53,100 nt of DNA from positions 1 through 53,100 of the IMG/VR virus record IMGVR_UViG_3300027985_001356. One strand, written 5' to 3'. Shown piece by piece: positions 1 through 6,237 of the stretch. The position numbers and the translations under genes are program-made. The stretch is from a virus. The notes below the pieces were generated by a model. It was not told the DNA's origin. It was given only the letters and a program-made list of their open reading frames with translations, and did no database searches. Within the stretch, counting starts at the first letter, position 1. Every line of letters starts with the position of its first letter.

Positions 1-144
1 CTCGACCTGAATGCGAGACGCAAAAGCTTTTGAGGGATACCAGAACCCAATATGCGGGATTGCTGGCCGCATATCATGCGCTGGCTACACTGAGCGGCAA
101 GTGCGGTCCGACGCATGATGCACGTTGTTTAGCGTGCGTTCAGA
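1..144. repeat. Terminal direct repeat, left copy
   Basis: These 144 bases are identical to 52957-53100. The repeat lies inside a reading frame that runs from 52905 across the end of the window into position 161, so joining the ends restores one uninterrupted gene. This is what an assembled circular or terminally redundant phage genome looks like. Whether 144 bases is a true packaged repeat or only assembler overlap cannot be decided from sequence. Confidence 0.95.
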
Positions 145-161
145 AGGAGGCGGGGGAGTAG
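1..161 (+). CDS. 3' part of a Cys-rich small protein (starts at 52905)
   Basis: Continuation of the gene beginning with ATG at 52905; position 1 is the second base of a CCT codon. Joined, the product is 70 residues with an N-terminal CPCC cluster (Cys3, 5, 6) and later Cys22, 52, 60 and 63, the last two as a CxxC pair. The Cys pattern suggests a small zinc-binding protein; function unknown. Its TAG stop directly abuts the ATG of the next gene at 162, so the two are probably translated together. Confidence 0.75.
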   Translation, partial: RPECETQKLLRDTRTQYAGLLAAYHALATLSGKCGPTHDARCLACVQKEAGE

Positions 162-404
162 ATGACGAAATGCAATCCAGGAAGAATGGTCTGTGACAAC
201 TGCGGGGCTAAAGAGGGCGTCTTTAGGATCACGGAGTTGTTGTGGACCTGCATTGACTGCCAGGGCGGGCATTTTAATGAGTACAAGCCAGTGCGATGCA
301 GTGATCCGGACTGCTTGGCCCATAACAAGTTGCCTGAACGTTGGGCTCACACCCATAAAAGTCGCTGGAAGATGCCATCTGCTACGGGCAGGCTAGAAGA
401 ATGA
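162..404 (+). CDS. Small zinc-ribbon-like protein
   Basis: An 80-residue protein whose ATG immediately follows the preceding TAG, with GGAGG about 12 bases upstream (146-150) inside the end of the previous gene. It has CxxC pairs at Cys11/Cys14 and Cys30/Cys33 and a third Cys group (CSDPDC) near residue 46, a zinc-ribbon-type arrangement. It overlaps the next gene by four bases (ATGA). No enzymatic motif is visible; structural or nucleic-acid-binding roles are possible. Confidence 0.75.
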   Translation: MTKCNPGRMVCDNCGAKEGVFRITELLWTCIDCQGGHFNEYKPVRCSDPDCLAHNKLPERWAHTHKSRWKMPSATGRLEE

Positions 405-844
405 GATACCACTGGTACTACTTTCCCGGATACCTCTGGGCTTTGCCCGCAACCATTGTTGGGCTCCTGTTGGTTCTCATCTACCGGCCTAAGGTATGGC
501 GCTGGTCCGACGGATGTCTCGAGGCAATCACAAACAAGCCCATGATAGGCAAGCCTGCAGCGCAAACGCACGGATGGCTGATCTATTACCGTGACGACGT
601 GGTTCGGAGTAATCCCGGCCTGCGTGTCCATGAGCGGATTCACGTTCTGCAAGGATTTGTAGGCGGCCCTCTCTTCATGCTGGCCTATGTTCTCCACTTT
701 CTATGGCTATTTGCCATGACAGGATTCGGGGATTGGAAAACAGCCTACATGCGCATTTGGGCTGAGAGACAAGCCTTTCGTGCACAGCGGGAATTCAATT
801 CCGGGTTACGGCCTGGGGCCTGGGGAGGCCAGAGGACACGCTAA
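401..844 (+). CDS. Membrane-associated HExxH (gluzincin-like) protein
   Basis: 147 residues. Hydrophobic segments at about residues 12-28 and 88-107 flank HERIH (77-81), a zinc-metallopeptidase HExxH motif. AERQA near 121-125 offers Glu122 as a possible third ligand, as in minigluzincins that pair HExxH with a downstream ExxA. The start overlaps the previous stop (ATGA). Zinc peptidase activity and membrane location are inferred from motifs. The last 39 bases overlap the 3' end of the opposing gene at 806-1018. Homologues would be small phage 'HExxH' proteins of unknown substrate. Confidence 0.8.
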   Translation: MRYHWYYFPGYLWALPATIVGLLLVLIYRPKVWRWSDGCLEAITNKPMIGKPAAQTHGWLIYYRDDVVRSNPGLRVHERIHVLQGFVGGPLFMLAYVLHFLWLFAMTGFGDWKTAYMRIWAERQAFRAQREFNSGLRPGAWGGQRTR

Positions 845-1018
845 ATCATAGAGCATTGCCATCTGCTCCAAGAATACATCCTTGGGAACCGCAGTTTGTG
901 CAGAGATCCTTACGAGCTCTGCAGCTAATGCCGGGATGACATAGTCCGGAGATCTGCGTTCGATCGCCTGTTTGATTGCGGAGGATGCTAGCTCGACTCC
1001 TGTTGGCAAGATACTCAT
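806..1018 (-). CDS. Small hypothetical protein downstream of the baseplate-plug fusion
   Basis: A 70-residue acidic-to-neutral protein predicted to be mostly helical, with no recognised motif. Its start overlaps the stop of the upstream gene (1018), so it is the last gene of the leftward operon. Its 3' end runs 39 bases into the convergent HExxH gene. Being coupled to a tail protein gene it may be a chaperone or tail-fibre-assembly factor, but this is only positional inference. Confidence 0.6.
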   Translation of the reverse strand: MSILPTGVELASSAIKQAIERRSPDYVIPALAAELVRISAQTAVPKDVFLEQMAMLYDLACPLASPGPRP

Positions 1019-2115
1019 TAGTATTTCACCAGCCCAGGATACAAAAACTTAATCCAGTCTAGCACTTGCTGGTGTTCTGCGGATGCGTCGGTAATATATG
1101 TATCGGTTACGAAAATCTGTTTGACGTTCCCTTCGAGTTCTTGAAAGGAACCAATGCGGCCTACCTCGTTCCAGTTATGGGCGCCTGGCGCCCATGCTGT
1201 CGAGAACGTATTTTCAGCGTTGCCATCTACCGCGACAGTTAATGTGTTTGCGACGTCGTTGGCACTAAACCTTAGGAGGGTCCATCCCAAGACGGCAGAT
1301 CCTCCGATCTGGTTCCAGACTCCGGAAAAAATCCCTGGCCTTTGGTTTCCACCAGGGGAGGCGTGCGGAAAGAATCCTATGTTCCCCGTGTCGCTCCAAA
1401 AGAGGTTTTTGATCCCGGTATTGTTCGGGATCTCCATAAAGATATACGCGGTGGTATTTGCACCTATCCCTTTGGCGCTGGTGAACTGTAGGGCGTCCGT
1501 TTCGGCGGGGTCGTAAAATACAGTAGCGGTGCCATCAACATCCGGATCGACATACTTAGGATCTAGAGCCGTGGGGACGCCGTTGGTCAAATCGTTATTG
1601 CTGGGGCTCCTGTCTTCCCAATCGGTGACTCGCCCAGATAAGACTGTGGTACCAAAACTGGCATCAAACCATGCTGTTAGATTGAGCCCGAATATGGCGG
1701 ACGGATCACCTGGCGGAGGAAGCGGGGCTCCCAGGGTGGCTCTCACCGAGGTATTTGCTTGCTGTACTACTATAGATGCCTTTAGGGCGGCGATCTCAGC
1801 AGCATCTACGTAATTTAACAGGACGTCGACACCAAGCTGATTAAGTGTCGGGGGCTCAGTAACAACCCCTTGGTTGATGCTGATGATATTGCCGGCGGGA
1901 CGTGATGCCTCTTGCCACAACCTTAACAGCGACCATTCCGTTACGACCCTGATACCTGCGCGCAGAATCGTGTCATCAGTATCGAGGACTGTCATGTACC
2001 ATGAGTTATCTCGATCGTTGTAACGAAACTCGAGTTTGAACTCGACGCCGTCCAATTCTACTTCAAAATCGTAAAACGGAACATCTATCGTAAGAGGTAG
2101 CCTGTCAATTGCCAT
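1018..2115 (-). CDS. Baseplate plug domain fused to LamG-like domain
   Basis: 365 residues from the ATG at 2115; a TTG 21 codons upstream is less likely because the family motif starts just after this ATG. Residues about 1-85 match the phage baseplate-plug (DUF6983/Pam3 gp18-like) pattern: FYDFEVELDGVEFKLEFRYN, then W-Y-M-x-V and a C-terminal LRLWQ. After a linker, residues about 145-365 resemble a LamG/concanavalin lectin-like fold (LTAWFDAS, VTDWEDRS, VGRIGSFQ, WIKFLYPG), common in phage adhesins. The domains fit a structural tail protein that seals the hub and binds glycans. It lies on the strand opposite the tail module, which lacks another plug gene. Confidence 0.8.
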   Translation of the reverse strand: MAIDRLPLTIDVPFYDFEVELDGVEFKLEFRYNDRDNSWYMTVLDTDDTILRAGIRVVTEWSLLRLWQEASRPAGNIISINQGVVTEPPTLNQLGVDVLLNYVDAAEIAALKASIVVQQANTSVRATLGAPLPPPGDPSAIFGLNLTAWFDASFGTTVLSGRVTDWEDRSPSNNDLTNGVPTALDPKYVDPDVDGTATVFYDPAETDALQFTSAKGIGANTTAYIFMEIPNNTGIKNLFWSDTGNIGFFPHASPGGNQRPGIFSGVWNQIGGSAVLGWTLLRFSANDVANTLTVAVDGNAENTFSTAWAPGAHNWNEVGRIGSFQELEGNVKQIFVTDTYITDASAEHQQVLDWIKFLYPGLVKY

Positions 2116-2239
2116 ATATAGGCCTAAGAGCTTACACTTCGTCGAATCAGACAGCAAGAGAGAGGGGCAGGGCAGCAAAAAGGTATGAGCATAATCCGAC
2201 AGAATTGAACAGATTAAAGATTGCTGCTCCGCCCCCCCT

Positions 2240-2683
2240 TCATTCGATTGAATCGATGGAAAGATCGTCCATAAAGCCGTCGTAGACCATTTTGCCTAGT
2301 CCAAATATTCTAACCCATAGAAGGCATTCGCGCTCAGACGGGCTAAACTTGCTGTAGAGATTAATTCTCGATCCATCCCTCATTCGAGGAGATAGTATAT
2401 ACACGTACTCCTGAGAATCCCCACCAGCACCCAATGGTGGCTCTAGGTATATTCTCCCAGGCTCTGTTTTGAAACGAGCTACAAGGCTTGCGGCGCAACA
2501 TCTTGGCCCATTCCATATGTTCTTGTTGTCAGCCGCTGTCATGCCATTTGCGAAATATTTACCTCTCGCCCAGGCGCGAAGCTCCTTGCCATGGCCTGAT
2601 GGATACCCATCGTACTGTCGATATAGTGCGCAAATATTCTCTCCATCAAGGTCTTTAACGATAGTCAAACTTCTTGTTCCCAT
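2240..2683 (-). CDS. Conserved phage protein of the MGTRSLT family
   Basis: 147 residues beginning MGTRSLTIVKD and followed by LYRQYDGYPSGHGKEL, the signature of a widespread phage and mobile-element family of unknown function. A strong Shine-Dalgarno (AGGAG, 7 bases from ATG) precedes it. A short upstream frame (2655-2729) overlaps its first codons. No catalytic residues can be assigned. Confidence 0.85.
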   Translation of the reverse strand: MGTRSLTIVKDLDGENICALYRQYDGYPSGHGKELRAWARGKYFANGMTAADNKNIWNGPRCCAASLVARFKTEPGRIYLEPPLGAGGDSQEYVYILSPRMRDGSRINLYSKFSPSERECLLWVRIFGLGKMVYDGFMDDLSIDSIE

Positions 2684-2729
2684 TTTGGCTCCTAATATCC
2701 TGCAACTTCTGGTACGATCTTTTGGCCAT
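2655..2729 (-). CDS. Possible 24-residue leader peptide
   Basis: ATG at 2729 is preceded by AGAGGAG at ideal spacing. It encodes a 24-residue basic peptide (MAKRSYQKLQD...) that ends inside the first ten codons of the MGTRSLT-family gene in another frame. The strong ribosome-binding site and the overlap suggest translational coupling or a regulatory leader; it may equally be a chance frame in the 83-base gap. Confidence 0.35.
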   Translation of the reverse strand: MAKRSYQKLQDIRSQNGNKKFDYR

Positions 2730-2766
2730 TCTGTCTCCTCTGGGCCAGGGGGGGGAGTGCTGGGAT

Positions 2767-3195
2767 TTACCCTCTGGCCCTAAGGTCTATCGGTACTCCA
2801 TCCCGCTGCAGATGCGTATCAATCGCATTCTCAAAAGCATCCGAGAACATCCGGCGGACCTTCTTGACCGCCTGCGGTGCATGGATCGGCAGATGCCATA
2901 TCGTGGCGATATCAACGCTAACGACGCTGTCGATATGAAGTTTAAGCCCAACATGAGCCTTTGCCTCGTTGTGCCAAGAGCAAATCGCCCATTCAAACCT
3001 CACCCAGTCTGGCATGGAAAATTCCCCGAGGAATTGTTCTAGCTCTCCCTCTGTGCGGATTTCATCGTTCGAAAGCATGATGCTTCTGACCACACCATCG
3101 GATTCTCGTTGAGCGATTTTTCCGTCCGCTCCGAAGTGATGGAGCTTTACGGTGTTGCGGAATCTGGAGACTATGTGTTTATTTGCTTGGGCCAT
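2767..3195 (-). CDS. Hypothetical protein
   Basis: 142 residues with a good ribosome-binding site (AAGGAGAGG) before ATG 3195. The N-terminus MAQANK is shared with the next gene upstream (start 3495), although the rest is unrelated. The protein has several Trp and His residues (EWAICSWHNEAKAHVG) but no recognised motif. It belongs to the leftward accessory operon. Confidence 0.75.
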   Translation of the reverse strand: MAQANKHIVSRFRNTVKLHHFGADGKIAQRESDGVVRSIMLSNDEIRTEGELEQFLGEFSMPDWVRFEWAICSWHNEAKAHVGLKLHIDSVVSVDIATIWHLPIHAPQAVKKVRRMFSDAFENAIDTHLQRDGVPIDLRARG

Positions 3196-3225
3196 CCGGC
3201 CTCTCCTTTCTGGGTTGCTTATCTC

Positions 3226-3495
3226 TTAATAATCATTTGCCAATCGGTCCAAATGCTCTCGGAGCAAGTCCTGTTGCTCGATGTCGATCTTGTCTACCAG
3301 GAGATTGACATATCGTGACATAGCCCTAACCAGGGCGACAGTGTCGCTATGATAGTGTTCGGAGAATTCAGCGATGCTGCTAGCACAGTGGTAACAAACG
3401 TTACACACGGATAGTCCGCTTCGGATAGGAGAGACCGTGAGAGTATCGCTGTCACAGAACCCGCATTTCCTTTTTTCTTTGTTCGCTTGAGCCAT
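3226..3495 (-). CDS. Small zinc-ribbon protein
   Basis: 89 residues. CGFC at residues 11-14 and CNVCYHC about 20 residues later form a treble-clef or zinc-ribbon-like site; a helical tail follows. GGAGG lies before the start, which overlaps the upstream stop (TGATG). The N-terminal MAQANK matches the following gene in the operon. Function unknown; DNA or protein binding is likely. Confidence 0.75.
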   Translation of the reverse strand: MAQANKEKRKCGFCDSDTLTVSPIRSGLSVCNVCYHCASSIAEFSEHYHSDTVALVRAMSRYVNLLVDKIDIEQQDLLREHLDRLANDY

Positions 3496-3908
3496 CAGGA
3501 CACCTCCACATGAAGACCTACCCCAGGAGTGACAATCAAGTATGCGTCACTGCCCCGAATTATTCTCATCCAAGTTTCATAGTCTGCAGTGAAATTAGCA
3601 AATGTACTTGCTTTGTTTTCGACAAGCCATTTTGCTAACAACTCAGGCGTTTGACAAACTGGGGATATGGGCGTTCCTTCAGTGCATGTTTCATACATCT
3701 GCCAATGCGTGGCCTCTCCCTCGGGCCACTTAGGCATATAGTCCTCAGGGACTGGCTTTTTCGGCCAATCGTCTGGATTTTCTATCCAATCTTGGACATC
3801 GCCGTCAAACCATTCTGCACAATACAACGGTCTCTTGTGTCCATCCTCGTTCTTTGGATGCGTCCATGTTGGCGGTACTCTTCGAGCTTCTCTTCCCATA
3901 AGGTTCAC
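3495..3908 (-). CDS. Conserved phage protein (REARRVPP family)
   Basis: About 137 residues. The sequence REARRVPPTWTHPKNEDGH resembles a phage family of unknown role typified by REARRVPxxWxHPxxxDG. Translation may begin at GTG 3908 or at ATG 3899; AAGGGGGAG upstream fits either. Central Trp/Pro-rich segments (DWPKKPVPEDYMP, WPEGEATHWQMYE) are characteristic. It is within the leftward accessory operon. Confidence 0.8.
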   Translation of the reverse strand: MNLMGREARRVPPTWTHPKNEDGHKRPLYCAEWFDGDVQDWIENPDDWPKKPVPEDYMPKWPEGEATHWQMYETCTEGTPISPVCQTPELLAKWLVENKASTFANFTADYETWMRIIRGSDAYLIVTPGVGLHVEVS

Positions 3909-3920
3909 GCTCCCCCTTCT

Positions 3921-4163
3921 CTAGTCATCATCAACATCCGTTTGCAGGTGCAATACCTTCTCATCGTCATCTCTTCTAACAATTCTCATTCCGAGTAACA
4001 CGCCTGTTCCGTATTCTCCTTCGACACGGATCTCGATATCGGGCGCGAGGCACTTGAGTATCTTTCGAAGTTGCCCAACATTCATGGGTTCTCTTTTTAG
4101 GCATGGGGAGACCATGCTACAGCCAAAACCTAAGGGGAGTCGGTTCTCTGCCCTGCGTGGCAT
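3921..4163 (-). CDS. Small conserved phage protein
   Basis: 80 residues if started at ATG 4163, which overlaps the previous stop (ATGA). A second ATG at 4085 gives a 54-residue product beginning MNVGQLRKILKCLAPD, like a common phage family (MTVxxLxxxLxxLxPDxEV) of unknown function, so the shorter start is plausible. The C-terminus is very acidic (DVDDD). Confidence 0.6.
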   Translation of the reverse strand: MPRRAENRLPLGFGCSMVSPCLKREPMNVGQLRKILKCLAPDIEIRVEGEYGTGVLLGMRIVRRDDDEKVLHLQTDVDDD

Positions 4164-4501
4164 CAGAAACTCACGTCCATCGCTCGCAGGAGATTTTCTA
4201 TACGCTCGAGAACCCTGACCTTATCCGGCAGATCAGCACTTGCATCCCATTGATCTAGGTATTTCTTTATTTTAGGTATGTTCGAGAATTCTCGTGCTTT
4301 GACTAAGGCTTGATGACGCCGAAGTCTTTCTTCGTCGAGCTCATCTTGGCGATCCCATATGGCATCTAGCTCGCATTCTTCGATGCCAAGACATTCGCCC
4401 GGCCAGAGTTCGATTATCAGGGACTTGCGTTCCTCGGCTTTGGCATGACTTGAGAACGCTCCCCGTACTCGTTCGTAATCGGAGAGTATATAAATTTTCA
4501 T
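4163..4501 (-). CDS. Hypothetical protein with DUF7336-like N-terminus
   Basis: 112 residues. The start MKIYILSDYERVRGAFSSHAK resembles small phage proteins with a beta strand followed by a 'Fss..KAE' turn (DUF7336-like, by eye only). The remainder is strongly helical and charged. It overlaps the next gene by ATGA and follows 4505-4750 closely, so it is co-translated. Confidence 0.75.
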   Translation of the reverse strand: MKIYILSDYERVRGAFSSHAKAEERKSLIIELWPGECLGIEECELDAIWDRQDELDEERLRRHQALVKAREFSNIPKIKKYLDQWDASADLPDKVRVLERIENLLRAMDVSF

Positions 4502-4504
4502 CTC

Positions 4505-4750
4505 TTAGAGCCCCCTTTCAAAATCGTCCCATGCCTCTTTTAGGGATTCATCCACAACTTCGGATGCCTCATCTGCGAGTGCGTCGTATCGCGCCCGCTC
4601 GCCAGGGCGGATATCATCTCGACTCTGCAGAGCTGCCAGGGCGCCAGCCTCAAAGGCCTCAGCGAACATAGCTCGCAGTGACAAGGTCAAGTCTGCTCTT
4701 TGCTGCCCAATCAAGTTTGTGAGCTTGTCGAGTTGCTTGATCAGTATCAT
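4505..4750 (-). CDS. Hypothetical helical protein
   Basis: 81 residues, predicted all-helical, Ala/Glu-rich (AFEAGALAALQSRDD, ALADEASEVVDES). It overlaps the upstream gene by four bases. No motif recognised. Possibly a small regulatory or structural helix protein. Confidence 0.7.
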   Translation of the reverse strand: MILIKQLDKLTNLIGQQRADLTLSLRAMFAEAFEAGALAALQSRDDIRPGERARYDALADEASEVVDESLKEAWDDFERGL

Positions 4751-4908
4751 CTTCTTTCTCTCCTCTTTTCCGAGTGCAACTCTCTGATCGTGAGCTCGAC
4801 CCAGTCCGCGGCAGTCGCGGCGCTTTCAGATGCCTTCTTGACAGGAGTGCACGTGGCGAACTGCCTAAGCTGGGCTGCCACCCGTTTGAGTTCATCGCCT
4901 GGAGTCAT
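4747..4908 (-). CDS. Small hypothetical protein
   Basis: 53 residues from ATG 4908, chosen because GGAGAAG lies six bases upstream and ATGA overlaps the previous stop. The frame is open for 34 codons further upstream, but that part lies inside another gene. The protein is helical (DELKRVAAQLRQFA) with one Cys. Unknown function. Confidence 0.65.
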   Translation of the reverse strand: MTPGDELKRVAAQLRQFATCTPVKKASESAATAADWVELTIRELHSEKRRERR

Positions 4909-5333
4909 GATCGCTTCTCCGTTGTTAGGTCTTTTAGTACGAGCTTGTGCTGGATCGCATGTGCGGTCTCTCTCAGCATTCCCGCAGAGACCTTTGATCC
5001 ACACAGCCATAACTCATCACACATCTCCAATACCCGCAGCCCTCTCTGTATCTGCTGCTCACGCTCGGCCACGTTGCCGTCATCCCAGTTCTCACAGGAG
5101 AGAATCCATGGGGCCACAAATGTGTGCTTGGGGTGCTCTTCCTCTAGCTTTCGGATGACACTCCGAGCTTTTGCGAGGTTTGCTGTCACGTCACCAGATA
5201 CGGGATGGGCCACAAAAACGATGGGGTTGATGGTCCTGCTCCTCTTGGTCGGATAAACATGCCCGCAGAGCGGACATGGACCACCATACTCCTCGAGCCC
5301 CATCTTGAGCTTAATCATCGGGTCCATCGGCAT
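4905..5333 (-). CDS. DUF4406/DUF7768-type nucleoside deoxyribosyltransferase-like protein
   Basis: About 142 residues. An N-terminal CPLCGH zinc knuckle is followed by VFVAHPVSGDVTANLAKA, then FVAPWIL and CDELWLCGSKVSAGM. This is the pattern of phage DUF4406/DUF7768 proteins, which share the fold of nucleoside 2-deoxyribosyltransferases (G-D near the strand 1 turn, W-x-x-G near the end). Activity on nucleotides is inferred. The start is unclear: ATGs at 5333, 5327, 5318 and 5302 and a TTG at 5375 all lack good ribosome-binding sites. A candidate leftward promoter lies at 5391-5420. Confidence 0.75.
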   Translation of the reverse strand: MPMDPMIKLKMGLEEYGGPCPLCGHVYPTKRSRTINPIVFVAHPVSGDVTANLAKARSVIRKLEEEHPKHTFVAPWILSCENWDDGNVAEREQQIQRGLRVLEMCDELWLCGSKVSAGMLRETAHAIQHKLVLKDLTTEKRS

Positions 5334-5334
5334 G

Positions 5335-5348
5335 CGTATACGTATACG
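5335..5348. promoter_or_regulatory. Perfect 14-bp palindrome at the start of the leftward operon
   Basis: CGTATACGTATACG reads the same on both strands and contains two adjacent GTATAC blocks. It lies downstream of the leftward promoter, next to the possible starts of the DUF4406-like gene. A further GTATACG occurs at 5460-5466 inside the rightward promoter, so the same regulator could act on both sides. Confidence 0.45.
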
Positions 5349-5390
5349 TGACCAGTAAGTCGCTGGGAAGAGCAAAACGAATGCTGTTCT

Positions 5391-5420
5391 GTTTTATTTG
5401 TAAACTAGCCAGGATTTCAA
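5391..5420 (-). promoter_or_regulatory. Candidate sigma70 promoter, leftward
   Basis: On the minus strand TTGAAA (5420-5415) and TAAAAC (5396-5391) are separated by 18 bases. It would drive the leftward accessory operon from the DUF4406-like gene to 806. The stretch 5376-5484 holds no gene and appears to be a divergent promoter region. Confidence 0.4.
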
Positions 5421-5449
5421 GGGGTTATTGTGCCAAGAAAAATCCGTCA

Positions 5450-5478
5450 TTGACCCGGAGTATACGTATCGCTATACT
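5450..5478 (+). promoter_or_regulatory. Strong promoter with -10 box next to ATG (leaderless)
   Basis: TTGACC at 5450-5455 and TATACT at 5473-5478 are 17 bases apart. Only six bases (TCAATC) separate the -10 box from ATG 5485, so the expected transcription start is at the A of the start codon. There is no Shine-Dalgarno. The same layout occurs on the minus strand at 52363-52335. Confidence 0.65.
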
Positions 5479-5484
5479 TCAATC

Positions 5485-5667
5485 ATGCACACGAACCCGT
5501 TCGATTTACTGCTAAAGGCCAAGCAACGCGAACAATACGGAGATTGTCACCTCCGCTGTCAACGCCCCTGTATGCGTCCGCATGTCGATAAGGACCAAGG
5601 GTTGGGATGGTTTGGATCTTGGCTTTTTGGGGCTTACTGCTGGCTATGCCGGAAGGGTGTACTCTAG
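5485..5667 (+). CDS. Small Cys-rich protein, probably leaderless
   Basis: 60 residues with CHLRCQRPC, a following H, and a C-terminal CWLC, which can form a zinc site; a hydrophobic WFGSWLFGAY lies between. The ATG at 5485 is chosen because a good promoter ends six bases upstream. The frame is open upstream to 5428, but that region contains the promoter. Function unknown. Confidence 0.65.
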   Translation: MHTNPFDLLLKAKQREQYGDCHLRCQRPCMRPHVDKDQGLGWFGSWLFGAYCWLCRKGVL

Positions 5668-5683
5668 AGATAGTCTAGGGATT

Positions 5684-5693
5684 AGTGTACACT
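5684..5693. promoter_or_regulatory. 10-bp palindrome upstream of a ribbon-helix-helix gene
   Basis: AGTGTACACT is a perfect palindrome containing a possible -10 box (TACACT 5688-5693) for the gene at 5704; TAGAGA at 5665-5670 is a possible -35 with 17-base spacing. A second GTGTAC lies at 5657-5662. Autoregulation by the encoded ribbon-helix-helix-like protein is plausible. Confidence 0.4.
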
Positions 5694-5703
5694 CCGGCTC
5701 CTG

Positions 5704-5892
5704 ATGGCTAAGAAGAAGACTACGATCCAGATCGCGCGCCCCAGGCAAATGAACCTTAGGCTTGCCGAGCATGAATATAGTTTGATTCAGGGCGCAGTTC
5801 TTCGTTCGCAGCGAAGTCAAAGTGAATGGGCGCGCGATATGCTGCTAGCTGCCGCCGGGGTATGCCCTGGTTGTCATCAAGAAGTCGAATGA
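5704..5892 (+). CDS. Ribbon-helix-helix-like protein with C-terminal CxxC
   Basis: 62 residues. A basic N-terminus (MAKKKTT) and strand PRQMNLRLAEHEY are followed by helices IQGAVLRSQRSQSEWARDML, matching CopG/Arc-type ribbon-helix-helix proteins, which bind DNA as dimers. A short C-terminal CPGCH adds a possible metal site, unusual for the family. It overlaps the next gene by ATGA. Confidence 0.65.
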   Translation: MAKKKTTIQIARPRQMNLRLAEHEYSLIQGAVLRSQRSQSEWARDMLLAAAGVCPGCHQEVE

Positions 5893-6107
5893 TAAGTATG
5901 GGACCCATCGAAATATCCTGCCCTTTCTGTTTGGCGCCTGCAGGAACCCCCTGTTTTATCGTAGCCAAACAGTCCCATTGTGCGGGTGAAATCCTCACTC
6001 ACCGTGTGCGTGAACTCAAAGCCATGAAACAGGAGAATATTTATGGGAATGAAATCACGAAAAGGCCTACCCACTCTAACCCAACAAGTCGTAATGGTTC
6101 AGGGTGA
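5889..6107 (+). CDS. Small zinc-finger protein (CPxCxAxxGTPC type)
   Basis: 72 residues starting at an ATG overlapping the previous stop (ATGA). CPFCLAPAGTPC followed about 10 residues later by HCAGEILTHRVRELK matches a small-protein zinc finger of the form CPxCxAxxGxPC...HxxR, frequent in phages. The last 65 bases overlap the next gene in another frame, so the C-terminus past the zinc finger is probably not conserved. Confidence 0.65.
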   Translation: MISMGPIEISCPFCLAPAGTPCFIVAKQSHCAGEILTHRVRELKAMKQENIYGNEITKRPTHSNPTSRNGSG

Positions 6108-6237
6108 CGGAAAAGCGGACGGCAAGGACGAGGTCGTTTTTGCCTACGATCCAGTAGGCGTTAGGGATTCTAAGGACAGCCTGGATATTGCAAGGTTTAG
6201 AATAATCACCAGGCAAAAAAACAATGTATCCAAATAA
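6043..6237 (+). CDS. Small hypothetical protein
   Basis: 64 residues. A very good ribosome-binding site (AGGAGAA, five bases from ATG) supports the start although it lies 65 bases inside the previous gene. The sequence is beta-rich (QQVVMVQGDG, EVVFAYDPVG, ARFRIITRQ). Unknown function. Its end overlaps the next start by 14 bases. Confidence 0.65.
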   Translation: MGMKSRKGLPTLTQQVVMVQGDGKADGKDEVVFAYDPVGVRDSKDSLDIARFRIITRQKNNVSK

